Positions 41,602 to 51,047 of a DNA stretch of 64,000 bases are shown here, piece by piece. The translations under genes and the position numbers were made by a program. Position 1 is the stretch's first letter. Each line of letters starts with the position of its first letter. The notes beneath the pieces were generated by a model. It worked only from the letters and a program-made list of their open reading frames with translations. It ran no database searches and was not told the origin of the DNA. Source of the DNA: Bacteroidota bacterium (GTDB lineage Bacteria > Bacteroidota > Bacteroidia > UKL13-3); NCBI GenBank assembly GCA_027484685.1, contig JAIXSO010000052.1:1-64000 (forward strand), read 5' to 3'.

Positions 41602-44600
41602 ATGAATATAAAATTATACTCCAATTTTTCTTTAAAATTGATGGTAAAACTTGCCCTGAGTTTTCTGCTTTTTTTATCTTTTCAAATTGCTAAGGCTCAG
41701 AATCCCTTTTTTAATGGAAACGTAGACGTAGACACAAAATACGAAAATTGTACTGGAAAAATTACTATAAAAGTGCTCTTTTTGAGAGTTGGCTCAGGTA
41801 GTACATCCAATATGAATTTATACTACAAAAATGGCAGCGGGGTTCGAATAAAAATATTACAATTAAATAATTACAATAATGGGGGTACTAACTTCTTTGA
41901 CATGGGAAACTTTTGGTGGGTCACGTCAAATGGGGCAAATATATCACGGGGTTTTTTCAATAATAATGGTAATGATCACACGGTAGAATTTGTATGGAAT
42001 AATCCACCAGCAGATATTGTAAATGGAAGTAATCCATTTTATAACATTTCAACCGAAGGTACTTTTGCCGGTAATCCTTGGTCAATAACCGATAAAATTG
42101 TTCAATTGCCCATTTTAACGCCACCTGCCGGGTTATTCACCTCAGATGGGGTTTACTGCGATAGGGTAAAATTAGATTGGACTTTACCTAATAGTTTTCC
42201 TTGCGGCTTTAGCCAACAAGTTTATAGAAATAATCAAATTGTTGCCACCGTTGGTCCCACAGTAAATACCTATGATGATTATGGTTCAGGTTCAGGCAAT
42301 CATAATTATACAGTAAGGGCTATCCATACCCCTAGTAGCTCACCCGCTGCAATTACTACTATTCAGTCAAATCCTTCTCAGGGTTCTAAAAGACCTTCAG
42401 TAAGCGCTCCATCTGGTATAACTGCTACTGATTCTAGATGTGATGGTAAAATTTCGGTAAATTGGAGTTATTATAATAATAATCCGATTAGTTTTAAGGT
42501 TTATAGAGCAACGAGTCCAACGGGAACATTTGGTTTAGTAGGTACAGTTGATGGTGGTGAGCGTTCTTATGAAGAAAATGCACCGCAAAGAACCATATCG
42601 TATTACTATAAAGTTGCAACCGAAGGAATATGTGGTGAAACTTTATCCGGAAACTCCTACGATGGAGCTTCTCCTACTGTGCCTGCCGCCCCAACAGGTG
42701 TTTCTGCTTCTCCTAGTACTTCTACTATAACTGTTTCGTGGAATTACTCTCAAACTGATATTACTGGTTTTGTGGTAGAAAGATCATCTCAAAGTGGAAC
42801 AACCTACGAACAAATTGATAACCCTTTAGCTAGAAGTTATGTTGATGCCAATGTTTCTCCATGTGTTAATTATACTTATAAAGTACGTGCAAAAAATAAT
42901 TGTGCACCAACGGGAACTGCTTCAACCAACACTTTTACTACTAGGATTTTTCCTGTAATTAATAATTCTTTTAACGGTAATACCAATAAATTAAAATGTT
43001 CAAAAGGTTATTATTCAAATTTAGTTCAACTAGAATGGAGTACTGTTAACGTGGATGTATTAACTTCATATAGGGTTTATAGAAAAGTGTATGGTAGTAC
43101 TTCTGATTCAACCTTAATTGGATCTGCAGCAATGGGTGAAGGTGTATATGTTGATAATAATGCTATTACAGGAGTTTTATATAAATATACTTTAATTGGA
43201 GTTTTAAATTGTGCAGGTTTTACGCTTTTCTCAAACCCAACAGAGGATATAGGATTTAGAAGGGCTTTTGGAACCGTAAGTGGTCAAATAACTTACGATG
43301 GTGGCATTGCTCTGAAGGGTGCTAAAGTAAGAGTTGCACCAACAAGTTTAACATCAAGTTCAGTTGGAGCTTCTATGTTGTTCAGTGGTTCAAATAGCTT
43401 AAGTGTTCCTGCATCAAGTAAGCTATCATTTACTAACGGTGCTACTATTGAAGCTTGGTTTAAACCTTCGGATGTTTCAGGTAATAAGGATTTGATAAGA
43501 TTAACTTCAGGCTCTAAGTCAATTAGTGTTAGTTTAACAGCAAACAAAATTACTTTAACTGCAAATAATGGTTCAGATTCTAGAACAAGAACAACAACAA
43601 ATTCTCAATTTAATATTGCAGCAAATAATTATAACCAAGTATCGGCTATTTTAAGATCTGATTCGTTATTTATTTATGTAAATGGAATAGCTGCTGATTC
43701 ATTAACACTTACAGGTTTTACATACCTGCCTTTAAATACGTCATCAATTTCGATGGGAACATCGTTTGTTGGAAATTTGGACGAGGTAAGGATTTACAAC
43801 TACCCTAAACTTCGAAAAGATATTGATTTAGATTGGGCTCGCAGAGTAAGTCCAGATGATGATGGTTTAGTGGCTTATTATACTTTTGATGAAAATATTT
43901 CAAATTATAATGGATTTTTTGATTACTCAAAACAAGGCACAGTATTTAATGAAAACCACGGTACCATTTCTGGTGCAGTATTTAATAATTCTATTCCTAC
44001 TAATGATCAATTATCATTTGCAAGCTTTACCGATGAAAATGGTTTTTATGTAGTTACCTTTATAACCTTTGTTGGAGGTGGGGAATTGTTTAGAATTGCA
44101 CCTTCATTTTTAACCCATACATTTAGTCCACCTGTTAGAATTGTTTCATTAAGCGAAGGTGCTTCGGTAATTAATCAACTAGATTTTATCGATCAATCTT
44201 CATTTGCAGTATCAGGTGATGTATTTTATTATAATTCATCATGTCCGGCAGAAGGAATTTATCTTACCATTGATGGCGAAAGAGTAATAAGAAGCGGAGA
44301 GGCTGTTACAACAGATCAATTTGGTAAATTTGAAATTAAAGTTCCTGTTGGTAATCATATTATTAGAGCTGAAAAAGAAGGACATATTTTTAGTGCTGGT
44401 CGTTTCCCAACTACAGGTTTTTACGATTTCCAAAATGTAACCGATGGTATTCATTTTATTGATAGTACATTAATAAAAATTGTGGGTAGAGCTGTTGGAG
44501 GTGCTATTGAAGCCAATAAAAAAATTGGCTTAAAAAAATCAATTAATAATATTGGTAGAACAAGAATTCACTTTAAATCTCAATTAGGAAATGGCTGCAG

Positions 44601-47600
44601 CAGAATTTCAATTACTACCAATGATACTACTGGAGAATATACAGCCTACTTACCACCACTAATTTATACAGTAGATACTTTAAAAGTACTTACTAATTTG
44701 GTAGCTAATTTTGGTACACAAAGTATTTTAGATTTAACTAAGGTGGCGGGCAAGTCATTCTTTGTATCTGATACCACCTATATATCAGGTACTTCAAATA
44801 TTTCAAGAATTGATTCAACATCTTATAATATTAGAAGAGATTTTATAACCTATAATACACCTCAACTAACTTTTGCACGTATTAGAAATAAAACATTAAC
44901 AGATAGTAGTTTTATAGGTGAAAGCCAAATAATAAATGGTTCAGATACCATTCAGTTATTGCCTACAAATCCATTTCCTTATCCTATTTTTTACCAGTTT
45001 AAGGAGTATAGCGCTAGGGTTTACGCTTATGATATTTATACTAATTATGATAAAGTTCCTCCAGTACAATATAAAGTGCCTTTAGATGGAACATTAAAAG
45101 TTTACAACTCACTAGGTTCTCAACCTTCTTCTACTTCTGATTCATCTTTTTTAGAAGTTAGAAATGGGGTTACTACTTATACATTTCGAGGCGGAACACC
45201 CAATTTAACAATTAATAATAGCAACCCATCACAAAGTTTTACCAAATCAATGCAGGCAATTTTTTATACAGCAGGCAATACAGGGGTTCGCTTTGGAGAA
45301 TGGTTGCCAAATCCTGGAAATACTCCTTTTAGAGGCTATTTATTTGGAGGAAGAACAAGAGGTACCAATTTCGTAACATCTGGTCCACAAAAAGTTGATT
45401 TAATTTTAAGGGACCCTCCTGGAACTGCTAGTTCGTCTACTTGGGCTAAAAATACCAATTATACAACTATCAAACGTTATTCTAACTTAAATACTGTTGG
45501 TGGAAGTTTTATGGGAACTGTTTATTTAGGTGGTAAATGGGAAACAGGTGTGGCATTGGGTGCTTTATTTGCATTAGAATCAGAACTAGGAGGAAGTGCT
45601 GGATTTGGAGTTACTAAAGAAACTACAACAGGAAAGAATGGTGAGTTATTAGAAACCATGAGTTCTAATATCAGTATTTCAACTGGTGGTGGTTCTGATC
45701 AAGTTGGAGCTAAAGCCGACATACTTTTTGGACATTCAACCAATTATAAATTTGGATTAGCAGATAACTTAATGTTGGTGAGTGATGCCGAGTGTAGTGT
45801 TCCCGGAACAATTTGTGGTTCAACTAGTTATAATGGATATAAATTTGGTATCAAATCAAATTTATCAGTTGATCCTAGAGGAATTAATACTGTTTTTGCT
45901 TACACAGTTGGCGAGATTGAGGATATTGTAATACCTAATTTACAAAAAGTTAGAAATAGGATGATCGTTCAAAGTAAAAAAGCTAATGGTACACCTAAAT
46001 ATATTGTTAACTTTACTGATGATAATGATCCAAATTACGAAAAGAAATTTGCATCAAATAATGATGATCCAATTTGGGGAACAAGCAGAAGCGATAATAA
46101 TCCTTTAACGCAAACAGAAGCCGATAAAAGCGGTCCAAGTTATACTTTCCGTCCTGATAGAACTTTAGATATTGACTCTGTAAGATTTTACAATACTCAA
46201 ATTAAATTATGGAAAGATGCGTTGGCTAAAAATGAAAAAGAAAAATATGAAGCATTTGCCTTGAATGTTGGCAATATTTTAAATAGCGGCACCAATACGA
46301 GTATTGGTAAAGCATCTATAACTAGGGAGTTTGCGGCCACAAGAAGCAAGGAAGAAACTACTCAAGAAGAGGTTTATTTGGCGCATGATGAAGCATTTGG
46401 TTTTAAAGCAATTTCAGGCGGATCAGGTATTGAATTTGCTGGAAGTTTAACTCTTGGTGGTACAGATATGAAAGACGAAGGAAGTTCTGCAGACTCTACG
46501 GTAACAATTGGTTATACATTAAATGATGGTGATGATGGTGATTTAATTTCGGTAGATATTGTTGATCCTGGAACTGGAAATGGACATTTATTTAGATTAA
46601 CGGGTGGTCAAACGTCTTGTCCGTTTGAAGGAAAAGATTGGGCACATTATTATAAACCAAGCGATACCATTTCGTCAACAACAAGATTTGAGGATGAAGA
46701 AAGCGTTCAGTTAAGTGAAGGAACAGCGCAACGTCATGTTCCTACCATTCAAATTCCTCAGCCAGTTAAATTTAACGTGCCAGCAGACCAACCAGCTACA
46801 TTCATATTGCAATTAGGAAATCAAAGTGAGTCAGATGATGAGCAACAATATGATTTAAGAGTAATTGAGGTTACTAACCCTAATGGGGCAGTATTAACTA
46901 TTGATGGATTGGATCCTAATCGAGCATTTACTGTTCCATTTGGAACCAATATAAGTAAAACATTGAGTATAAAACGCGGAACAGAGTATTATGATTATGA
47001 CAGTATTTTATTAGTATTGAAATCACCTTGTGATGACGATATTGTTGATTCTGTTTATGTTTCTGTTCATTTTATTCCAACATGTACTTCTCCATTGGTT
47101 TATAACCCAGGCGATAAATGGACTTTAAATACTAGTTTTAAAGATACCATGAATGTGGTAATTTCAGGTTACGATTACAACTTTGGTGGATTTAAAAATA
47201 TTTCATTCCAATATAAACCATCATCAAGTTCAAGATGGAATATTTTAGAAACTTTCCATAAAGTACCGGATTCAACTCAAGTTGAAATACCTACGCTTAG
47301 ACCATATATTGAATATGCTTGGACTATGCGCCAACTTCCTGATGGTCCTTATGATATTAGAGCAGTAAGTACTTGTTCTGCACCTGGTCATCCAGATGCT
47401 GTTAAAGAATCGGAAGTAAGCAGTGGTTTGGCTGATAGGGTTAATCCTAGTCCTTTTGGAAATCCATCACCTGCTGATGGCATTTTATCGCCAAACGATG
47501 AAATTCAAATTCAGTTTAATGAGCCTGTAGACAATGCCTCGTTAAGTTTCCAAAACTTTGATATAAGAGGAGTTTTAAATGGAAGCGCTTTGCAAAATAC

Positions 47601-50600
47601 AGCTAGTTTGTTTTTTGATGGTGATAATGATTTTGTGGAGATTCCAACAGGATTGAACTTAACCAAAAAATCATTCTCATTAGAGCTTTGGGCTAGAAGA
47701 AAAACTTTGGGAACTGAACAAGTAATTTTCTCTCAAGGTATTGATTCTGCTCAATACATGGCAATAGGTTTTGATGCTGAAAACAAATTCTATTTTAGAA
47801 TTGGCAACGAAAAAATTAGAGCCAATTTAGCCATGACCGATACATTAACATTCCATCATTATACTGTATCGTTTAATTTTGATCAAGACTTGTGTCAATT
47901 GTTTACCGATGGAAATGTTTCTAATACAGGTAACACCAGAATTTATAATAATTATGAAGGCGGAGGTAAAACCTTTATTGGAAAATTAGCTCAAAATAAC
48001 GGTAATTTCTTCAATGGTAATTTGCGAGATTTTAGACTTTGGGGAAAAACAAGAACATCAGTTGATATATTAACATCTATCAACCAAAGTTTGAAAGGAA
48101 CTGAAGCAGGTATTATGGCTAATTGGAGATTAGATGAGGCGAACGGAACTGAAGCTAAAGATTATGTGAGGTCACGACATGCAACTATTCGTAACGCAGT
48201 TTGGCAAATTTCACCTAAAGGCCGTTCGTACAGAATTAATAACGAGCCATTGGCTGTTAACGCTGCTGATATTGCTTTCTCATTTGAAACTGACTTTACA
48301 ATTGAGTTTTGGTTTAAAGGAGCAAATACACCTAACAAAGTGGCGTTGTTCTCAAATGGCAGAGGCGACTCTACTGATGTTAATCCTGGAATTAAATGGA
48401 GTATTGAAAAAGACTCCATTGGAAGGATTTTTATTAAACACCGAGGGTTAAATTTTGAAGCAGTATCTGATAATTATTTCGATGGAAATTGGCATCATTT
48501 TGCTTTAGTAATGCAACGTTCAACAAGTATAGCTGCATTTATTGATGGTAATTTACAAAAAAGTACTTACCCTGCCGAGTTTAAAGAATTTGGTGGCGAT
48601 AAGTTTTGGATTGGTGCAAGAGCATATCAAAATATAAGTTCTACAGTTTTAGATAGAACATTTAACGGTTATATTGATGAAGTAAGAATTTGGAATTCAG
48701 CAAGAACTCAATCACAAGTAAACAGAGATAGGGTGAATCGCTTGGCTGGAACCGAAACTGGATTAGTTTTCTATTTACCATTCGAAACTTATACTTTAAA
48801 CCTTGGTGTTCCTATTTTAACGCCTAGCGTTTTAGATATGAAAAACAGCGCTAGGTTAATAACAGGAGTAACTGCATTAGGAAGCGGATTAAGCGATGAA
48901 ACACCAACTATTAAGTTACAACGCCCAGTTCAATCTATTAACTTCAATTACTCAGTAAATCAAGATAAAATTATTTTAACGCCTACCACTTTACCAGAGT
49001 TAATTGAAAATGTTACTTTAGACGTAACTGTAAAAGACGTTTATGATTTAAATGGTAATAAAATGCAATCGCCAAAAACATGGATAGCTTATGTAGATAA
49101 GAACCAAGTTAAATGGCAAGATCAAGATTTTGATTTTAATAAAAAAGCAGGTGAAGCCCTCACATTTACTAGTAATATTGTAAATTCTGGTGGAGCTTTA
49201 AAACAATTTAATATTCAAAATTTACCACCTTGGCTTTCTGCCAATCCTGCTTCGGGAACAATTTCGCCTAATAGTTTTAAAACTATTACATTTACTATTG
49301 ATCCTAATGTGAACATTGGAAGCTATGAAAATGAAGTACAATTGTTAACCGACTTTGGATATCCTGATGGGTTATTAGTTAAATTAAAAGTGTATGCTCC
49401 TATTCCTTCTACTTGGACAGTTAATTCTGCTAATTTCCAAAATAGTATGAGTATAGTTGGTCAAATTAGAATTAACAATGTTATTTCAACAAATCCTGAT
49501 GATAAATTAGCTGTTTTTGTAGATGGCGTTTGCAGAGGTATTTGTGGATTACAATACTATCCTCAAATTGATAGATACTATGCATTCTTGAATGTTTACA
49601 GCAATGCTTCTCAAGGCGAAACCTTAGAATTTAAAATTTGGAATGCTGGTGAAGGTAAAATTCATTCAGATGTAACACCTAAAATTCAGTTTTTAACCAA
49701 CGGACAAATAGGAACAATTAGCAATCCGCAAATATTTAATGCCAGTGATAAATTAACTCGTTATATTCCATTAGCAACTGGTTGGAACTGGATTTCTTTC
49801 AATTTGAGTATGAAAGACTCTAGTGATATCAATAAATTGTTTAGAGGAATAACAAGTGGTAATGGCGATATTTTTAGAAGCCAAACTATGTTTGCTGATT
49901 ACAGTGTTCTAAATGGCTGGGCAGGAAGTATAGCTAACCCAATGGTGGGTGTGAAACCTGAAATGTCTTACAGATTAAGAAGCTCTGTTGTTGATACTTT
50001 AGCTATTTCGGGTGTTGAAATTGATCCTACTACAAGACCAATTAGAATTGATTCTGGTTGGAATTGGTTAGGATTTATTTCGCAAAGAAATTTAAGTGTT
50101 GCTGAGGCCTTCTCTTCACTAAGTGCCACAAGTGGCGATTTAATTAAGAGTCAAAATCAGTTTGCTTTGTATGATGTAAATATAGGATGGGTAGGAAGTT
50201 TAACAGCCTTAACACCTAATAAAGGTTATATGTATAGAGCTGGTGCAGGAAGTGTTTTTGCATATCCAAAATCAGCTATGTTTGGAAAAACTGCTGTTGA
50301 TGTAAATAATTATAATAGTAACTACTTCAAATTTGATGCAACTAAGTTTGAAAGGAATATGAGTGCTGTAATTGATGCAGGAGCTTGTAACAGTGCGCTA
50401 TCTAATGGTAGATTAAGTTTAGGTGCTTACAGCAATGGTGAATTAAGAGGAGTAACCAAAGTATCTACTTTAGACAATGGTAAAAATCTTTATTTCTTAA
50501 ATATTTCTTCAAATACCAACGATGAAAAAGTAAGCTTTAAATTACTGGATGAAAAAAATGGTAAAACTTACGAATTATTGGGTGATATGAATTTTGATGC

Positions 50601-50958
50601 TAACAAATTAGTAGGTTCAATTTCAAGTCCATTCAATTTAAAAGTATCAACTACGTTTAATTGTAATGATTTTTCTTCTAACTTAACCAATGGATTAAAT
50701 GTATTTGTTTATCCTAATCCGTTTAGTACCAATATTGTGTTAAATGTACAAGGTATAAATTCACCTAAAGTTCAAGTGAATGTAGTTGATATTACAGGAA
50801 AAGCAGTTGATAATTTTGAACAATCAACCCTTGGAAATACCAATATTAATATAGATTGGAATCCTGCAGATAGAGGAGTTTCTTTAAAACAAGGAGCCTA
50901 CTTCATTGAAGTTTTAGCTGGAGACCAAGTTGTTAGAGCTAAAGTAATCAAATACTAA
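41602..50958 (+). CDS. 3118-residue T9SS surface protein with nested LamG domains (type A CTD)
   Basis: The signal peptide ends AKAQ. I chose ATG 41602 since the longer TTG form adds a non-leader stretch. Order: a unique N-terminal beta domain; fibronectin-III domains (to about 550); a carboxypeptidase-regulatory-like domain split by a LamG domain (about 555-830); a second such domain (SGDVFYYNSSCPAEGIYL); a long unique middle (about 960-1830); an Ig-like domain (SPADGILSPNDEIQIQFNEP) split by two LamG domains (about 1995-2410); a module shared with the next protein (about 2610-2720); two GWNW repeats; and a type A sorting domain (VFVYPNPFSTNIVLNVQG to the end). It is exported by the T9SS to the cell surface, probably to bind glycans or cells. 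Confidence 0.9.
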   Translation: MNIKLYSNFSLKLMVKLALSFLLFLSFQIAKAQNPFFNGNVDVDTKYENCTGKITIKVLFLRVGSGSTSNMNLYYKNGSGVRIKILQLNNYNNGGTNFFDMGNFWWVTSNGANISRGFFNNNGNDHTVEFVWNNPPADIVNGSNPFYNISTEGTFAGNPWSITDKIVQLPILTPPAGLFTSDGVYCDRVKLDWTLPNSFPCGFSQQVYRNNQIVATVGPTVNTYDDYGSGSGNHNYTVRAIHTPSSSPAAITTIQSNPSQGSKRPSVSAPSGITATDSRCDGKISVNWSYYNNNPISFKVYRATSPTGTFGLVGTVDGGERSYEENAPQRTISYYYKVATEGICGETLSGNSYDGASPTVPAAPTGVSASPSTSTITVSWNYSQTDITGFVVERSSQSGTTYEQIDNPLARSYVDANVSPCVNYTYKVRAKNNCAPTGTASTNTFTTRIFPVINNSFNGNTNKLKCSKGYYSNLVQLEWSTVNVDVLTSYRVYRKVYGSTSDSTLIGSAAMGEGVYVDNNAITGVLYKYTLIGVLNCAGFTLFSNPTEDIGFRRAFGTVSGQITYDGGIALKGAKVRVAPTSLTSSSVGASMLFSGSNSLSVPASSKLSFTNGATIEAWFKPSDVSGNKDLIRLTSGSKSISVSLTANKITLTANNGSDSRTRTTTNSQFNIAANNYNQVSAILRSDSLFIYVNGIAADSLTLTGFTYLPLNTSSISMGTSFVGNLDEVRIYNYPKLRKDIDLDWARRVSPDDDGLVAYYTFDENISNYNGFFDYSKQGTVFNENHGTISGAVFNNSIPTNDQLSFASFTDENGFYVVTFITFVGGGELFRIAPSFLTHTFSPPVRIVSLSEGASVINQLDFIDQSSFAVSGDVFYYNSSCPAEGIYLTIDGERVIRSGEAVTTDQFGKFEIKVPVGNHIIRAEKEGHIFSAGRFPTTGFYDFQNVTDGIHFIDSTLIKIVGRAVGGAIEANKKIGLKKSINNIGRTRIHFKSQLGNGCSRISITTNDTTGEYTAYLPPLIYTVDTLKVLTNLVANFGTQSILDLTKVAGKSFFVSDTTYISGTSNISRIDSTSYNIRRDFITYNTPQLTFARIRNKTLTDSSFIGESQIINGSDTIQLLPTNPFPYPIFYQFKEYSARVYAYDIYTNYDKVPPVQYKVPLDGTLKVYNSLGSQPSSTSDSSFLEVRNGVTTYTFRGGTPNLTINNSNPSQSFTKSMQAIFYTAGNTGVRFGEWLPNPGNTPFRGYLFGGRTRGTNFVTSGPQKVDLILRDPPGTASSSTWAKNTNYTTIKRYSNLNTVGGSFMGTVYLGGKWETGVALGALFALESELGGSAGFGVTKETTTGKNGELLETMSSNISISTGGGSDQVGAKADILFGHSTNYKFGLADNLMLVSDAECSVPGTICGSTSYNGYKFGIKSNLSVDPRGINTVFAYTVGEIEDIVIPNLQKVRNRMIVQSKKANGTPKYIVNFTDDNDPNYEKKFASNNDDPIWGTSRSDNNPLTQTEADKSGPSYTFRPDRTLDIDSVRFYNTQIKLWKDALAKNEKEKYEAFALNVGNILNSGTNTSIGKASITREFAATRSKEETTQEEVYLAHDEAFGFKAISGGSGIEFAGSLTLGGTDMKDEGSSADSTVTIGYTLNDGDDGDLISVDIVDPGTGNGHLFRLTGGQTSCPFEGKDWAHYYKPSDTISSTTRFEDEESVQLSEGTAQRHVPTIQIPQPVKFNVPADQPATFILQLGNQSESDDEQQYDLRVIEVTNPNGAVLTIDGLDPNRAFTVPFGTNISKTLSIKRGTEYYDYDSILLVLKSPCDDDIVDSVYVSVHFIPTCTSPLVYNPGDKWTLNTSFKDTMNVVISGYDYNFGGFKNISFQYKPSSSSRWNILETFHKVPDSTQVEIPTLRPYIEYAWTMRQLPDGPYDIRAVSTCSAPGHPDAVKESEVSSGLADRVNPSPFGNPSPADGILSPNDEIQIQFNEPVDNASLSFQNFDIRGVLNGSALQNTASLFFDGDNDFVEIPTGLNLTKKSFSLELWARRKTLGTEQVIFSQGIDSAQYMAIGFDAENKFYFRIGNEKIRANLAMTDTLTFHHYTVSFNFDQDLCQLFTDGNVSNTGNTRIYNNYEGGGKTFIGKLAQNNGNFFNGNLRDFRLWGKTRTSVDILTSINQSLKGTEAGIMANWRLDEANGTEAKDYVRSRHATIRNAVWQISPKGRSYRINNEPLAVNAADIAFSFETDFTIEFWFKGANTPNKVALFSNGRGDSTDVNPGIKWSIEKDSIGRIFIKHRGLNFEAVSDNYFDGNWHHFALVMQRSTSIAAFIDGNLQKSTYPAEFKEFGGDKFWIGARAYQNISSTVLDRTFNGYIDEVRIWNSARTQSQVNRDRVNRLAGTETGLVFYLPFETYTLNLGVPILTPSVLDMKNSARLITGVTALGSGLSDETPTIKLQRPVQSINFNYSVNQDKIILTPTTLPELIENVTLDVTVKDVYDLNGNKMQSPKTWIAYVDKNQVKWQDQDFDFNKKAGEALTFTSNIVNSGGALKQFNIQNLPPWLSANPASGTISPNSFKTITFTIDPNVNIGSYENEVQLLTDFGYPDGLLVKLKVYAPIPSTWTVNSANFQNSMSIVGQIRINNVISTNPDDKLAVFVDGVCRGICGLQYYPQIDRYYAFLNVYSNASQGETLEFKIWNAGEGKIHSDVTPKIQFLTNGQIGTISNPQIFNASDKLTRYIPLATGWNWISFNLSMKDSSDINKLFRGITSGNGDIFRSQTMFADYSVLNGWAGSIANPMVGVKPEMSYRLRSSVVDTLAISGVEIDPTTRPIRIDSGWNWLGFISQRNLSVAEAFSSLSATSGDLIKSQNQFALYDVNIGWVGSLTALTPNKGYMYRAGAGSVFAYPKSAMFGKTAVDVNNYNSNYFKFDATKFERNMSAVIDAGACNSALSNGRLSLGAYSNGELRGVTKVSTLDNGKNLYFLNISSNTNDEKVSFKLLDEKNGKTYELLGDMNFDANKLVGSISSPFNLKVSTTFNCNDFSSNLTNGLNVFVYPNPFSTNIVLNVQGINSPKVQVNVVDITGKAVDNFEQSTLGNTNINIDWNPADRGVSLKQGAYFIEVLAGDQVVRAKVIKY

Positions 50959-50980
50959 TTATCAAATAATTATAAAATAG

Positions 50981-51007
50981 AAAAGACGTGAAAATGTCAC
51001 GTCTTTT
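50981..51007 (+). terminator. Hairpin between the two giant genes
   Basis: AAAAGACGTGA (50981-50991) and TCACGTCTTTT (50997-51007) form a perfect 11-bp stem with a 5-nt loop, 22 bp after the stop. The U tract is short (TTTTCTT), so it may attenuate rather than stop transcription. It rules out the GTG start at 50988 for the next gene. Confidence 0.65.
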
Positions 51008-51047
51008 CTTCATAAAACTACCCAAAATAAATTTTACCCATAAACGC

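Noticed and set aside
50988-51047. GTG start giving a 20-residue longer cadherin protein
   Set aside because: The extra part is encoded by the hairpin 50981-51007 and would put a charged stretch before the signal peptide.
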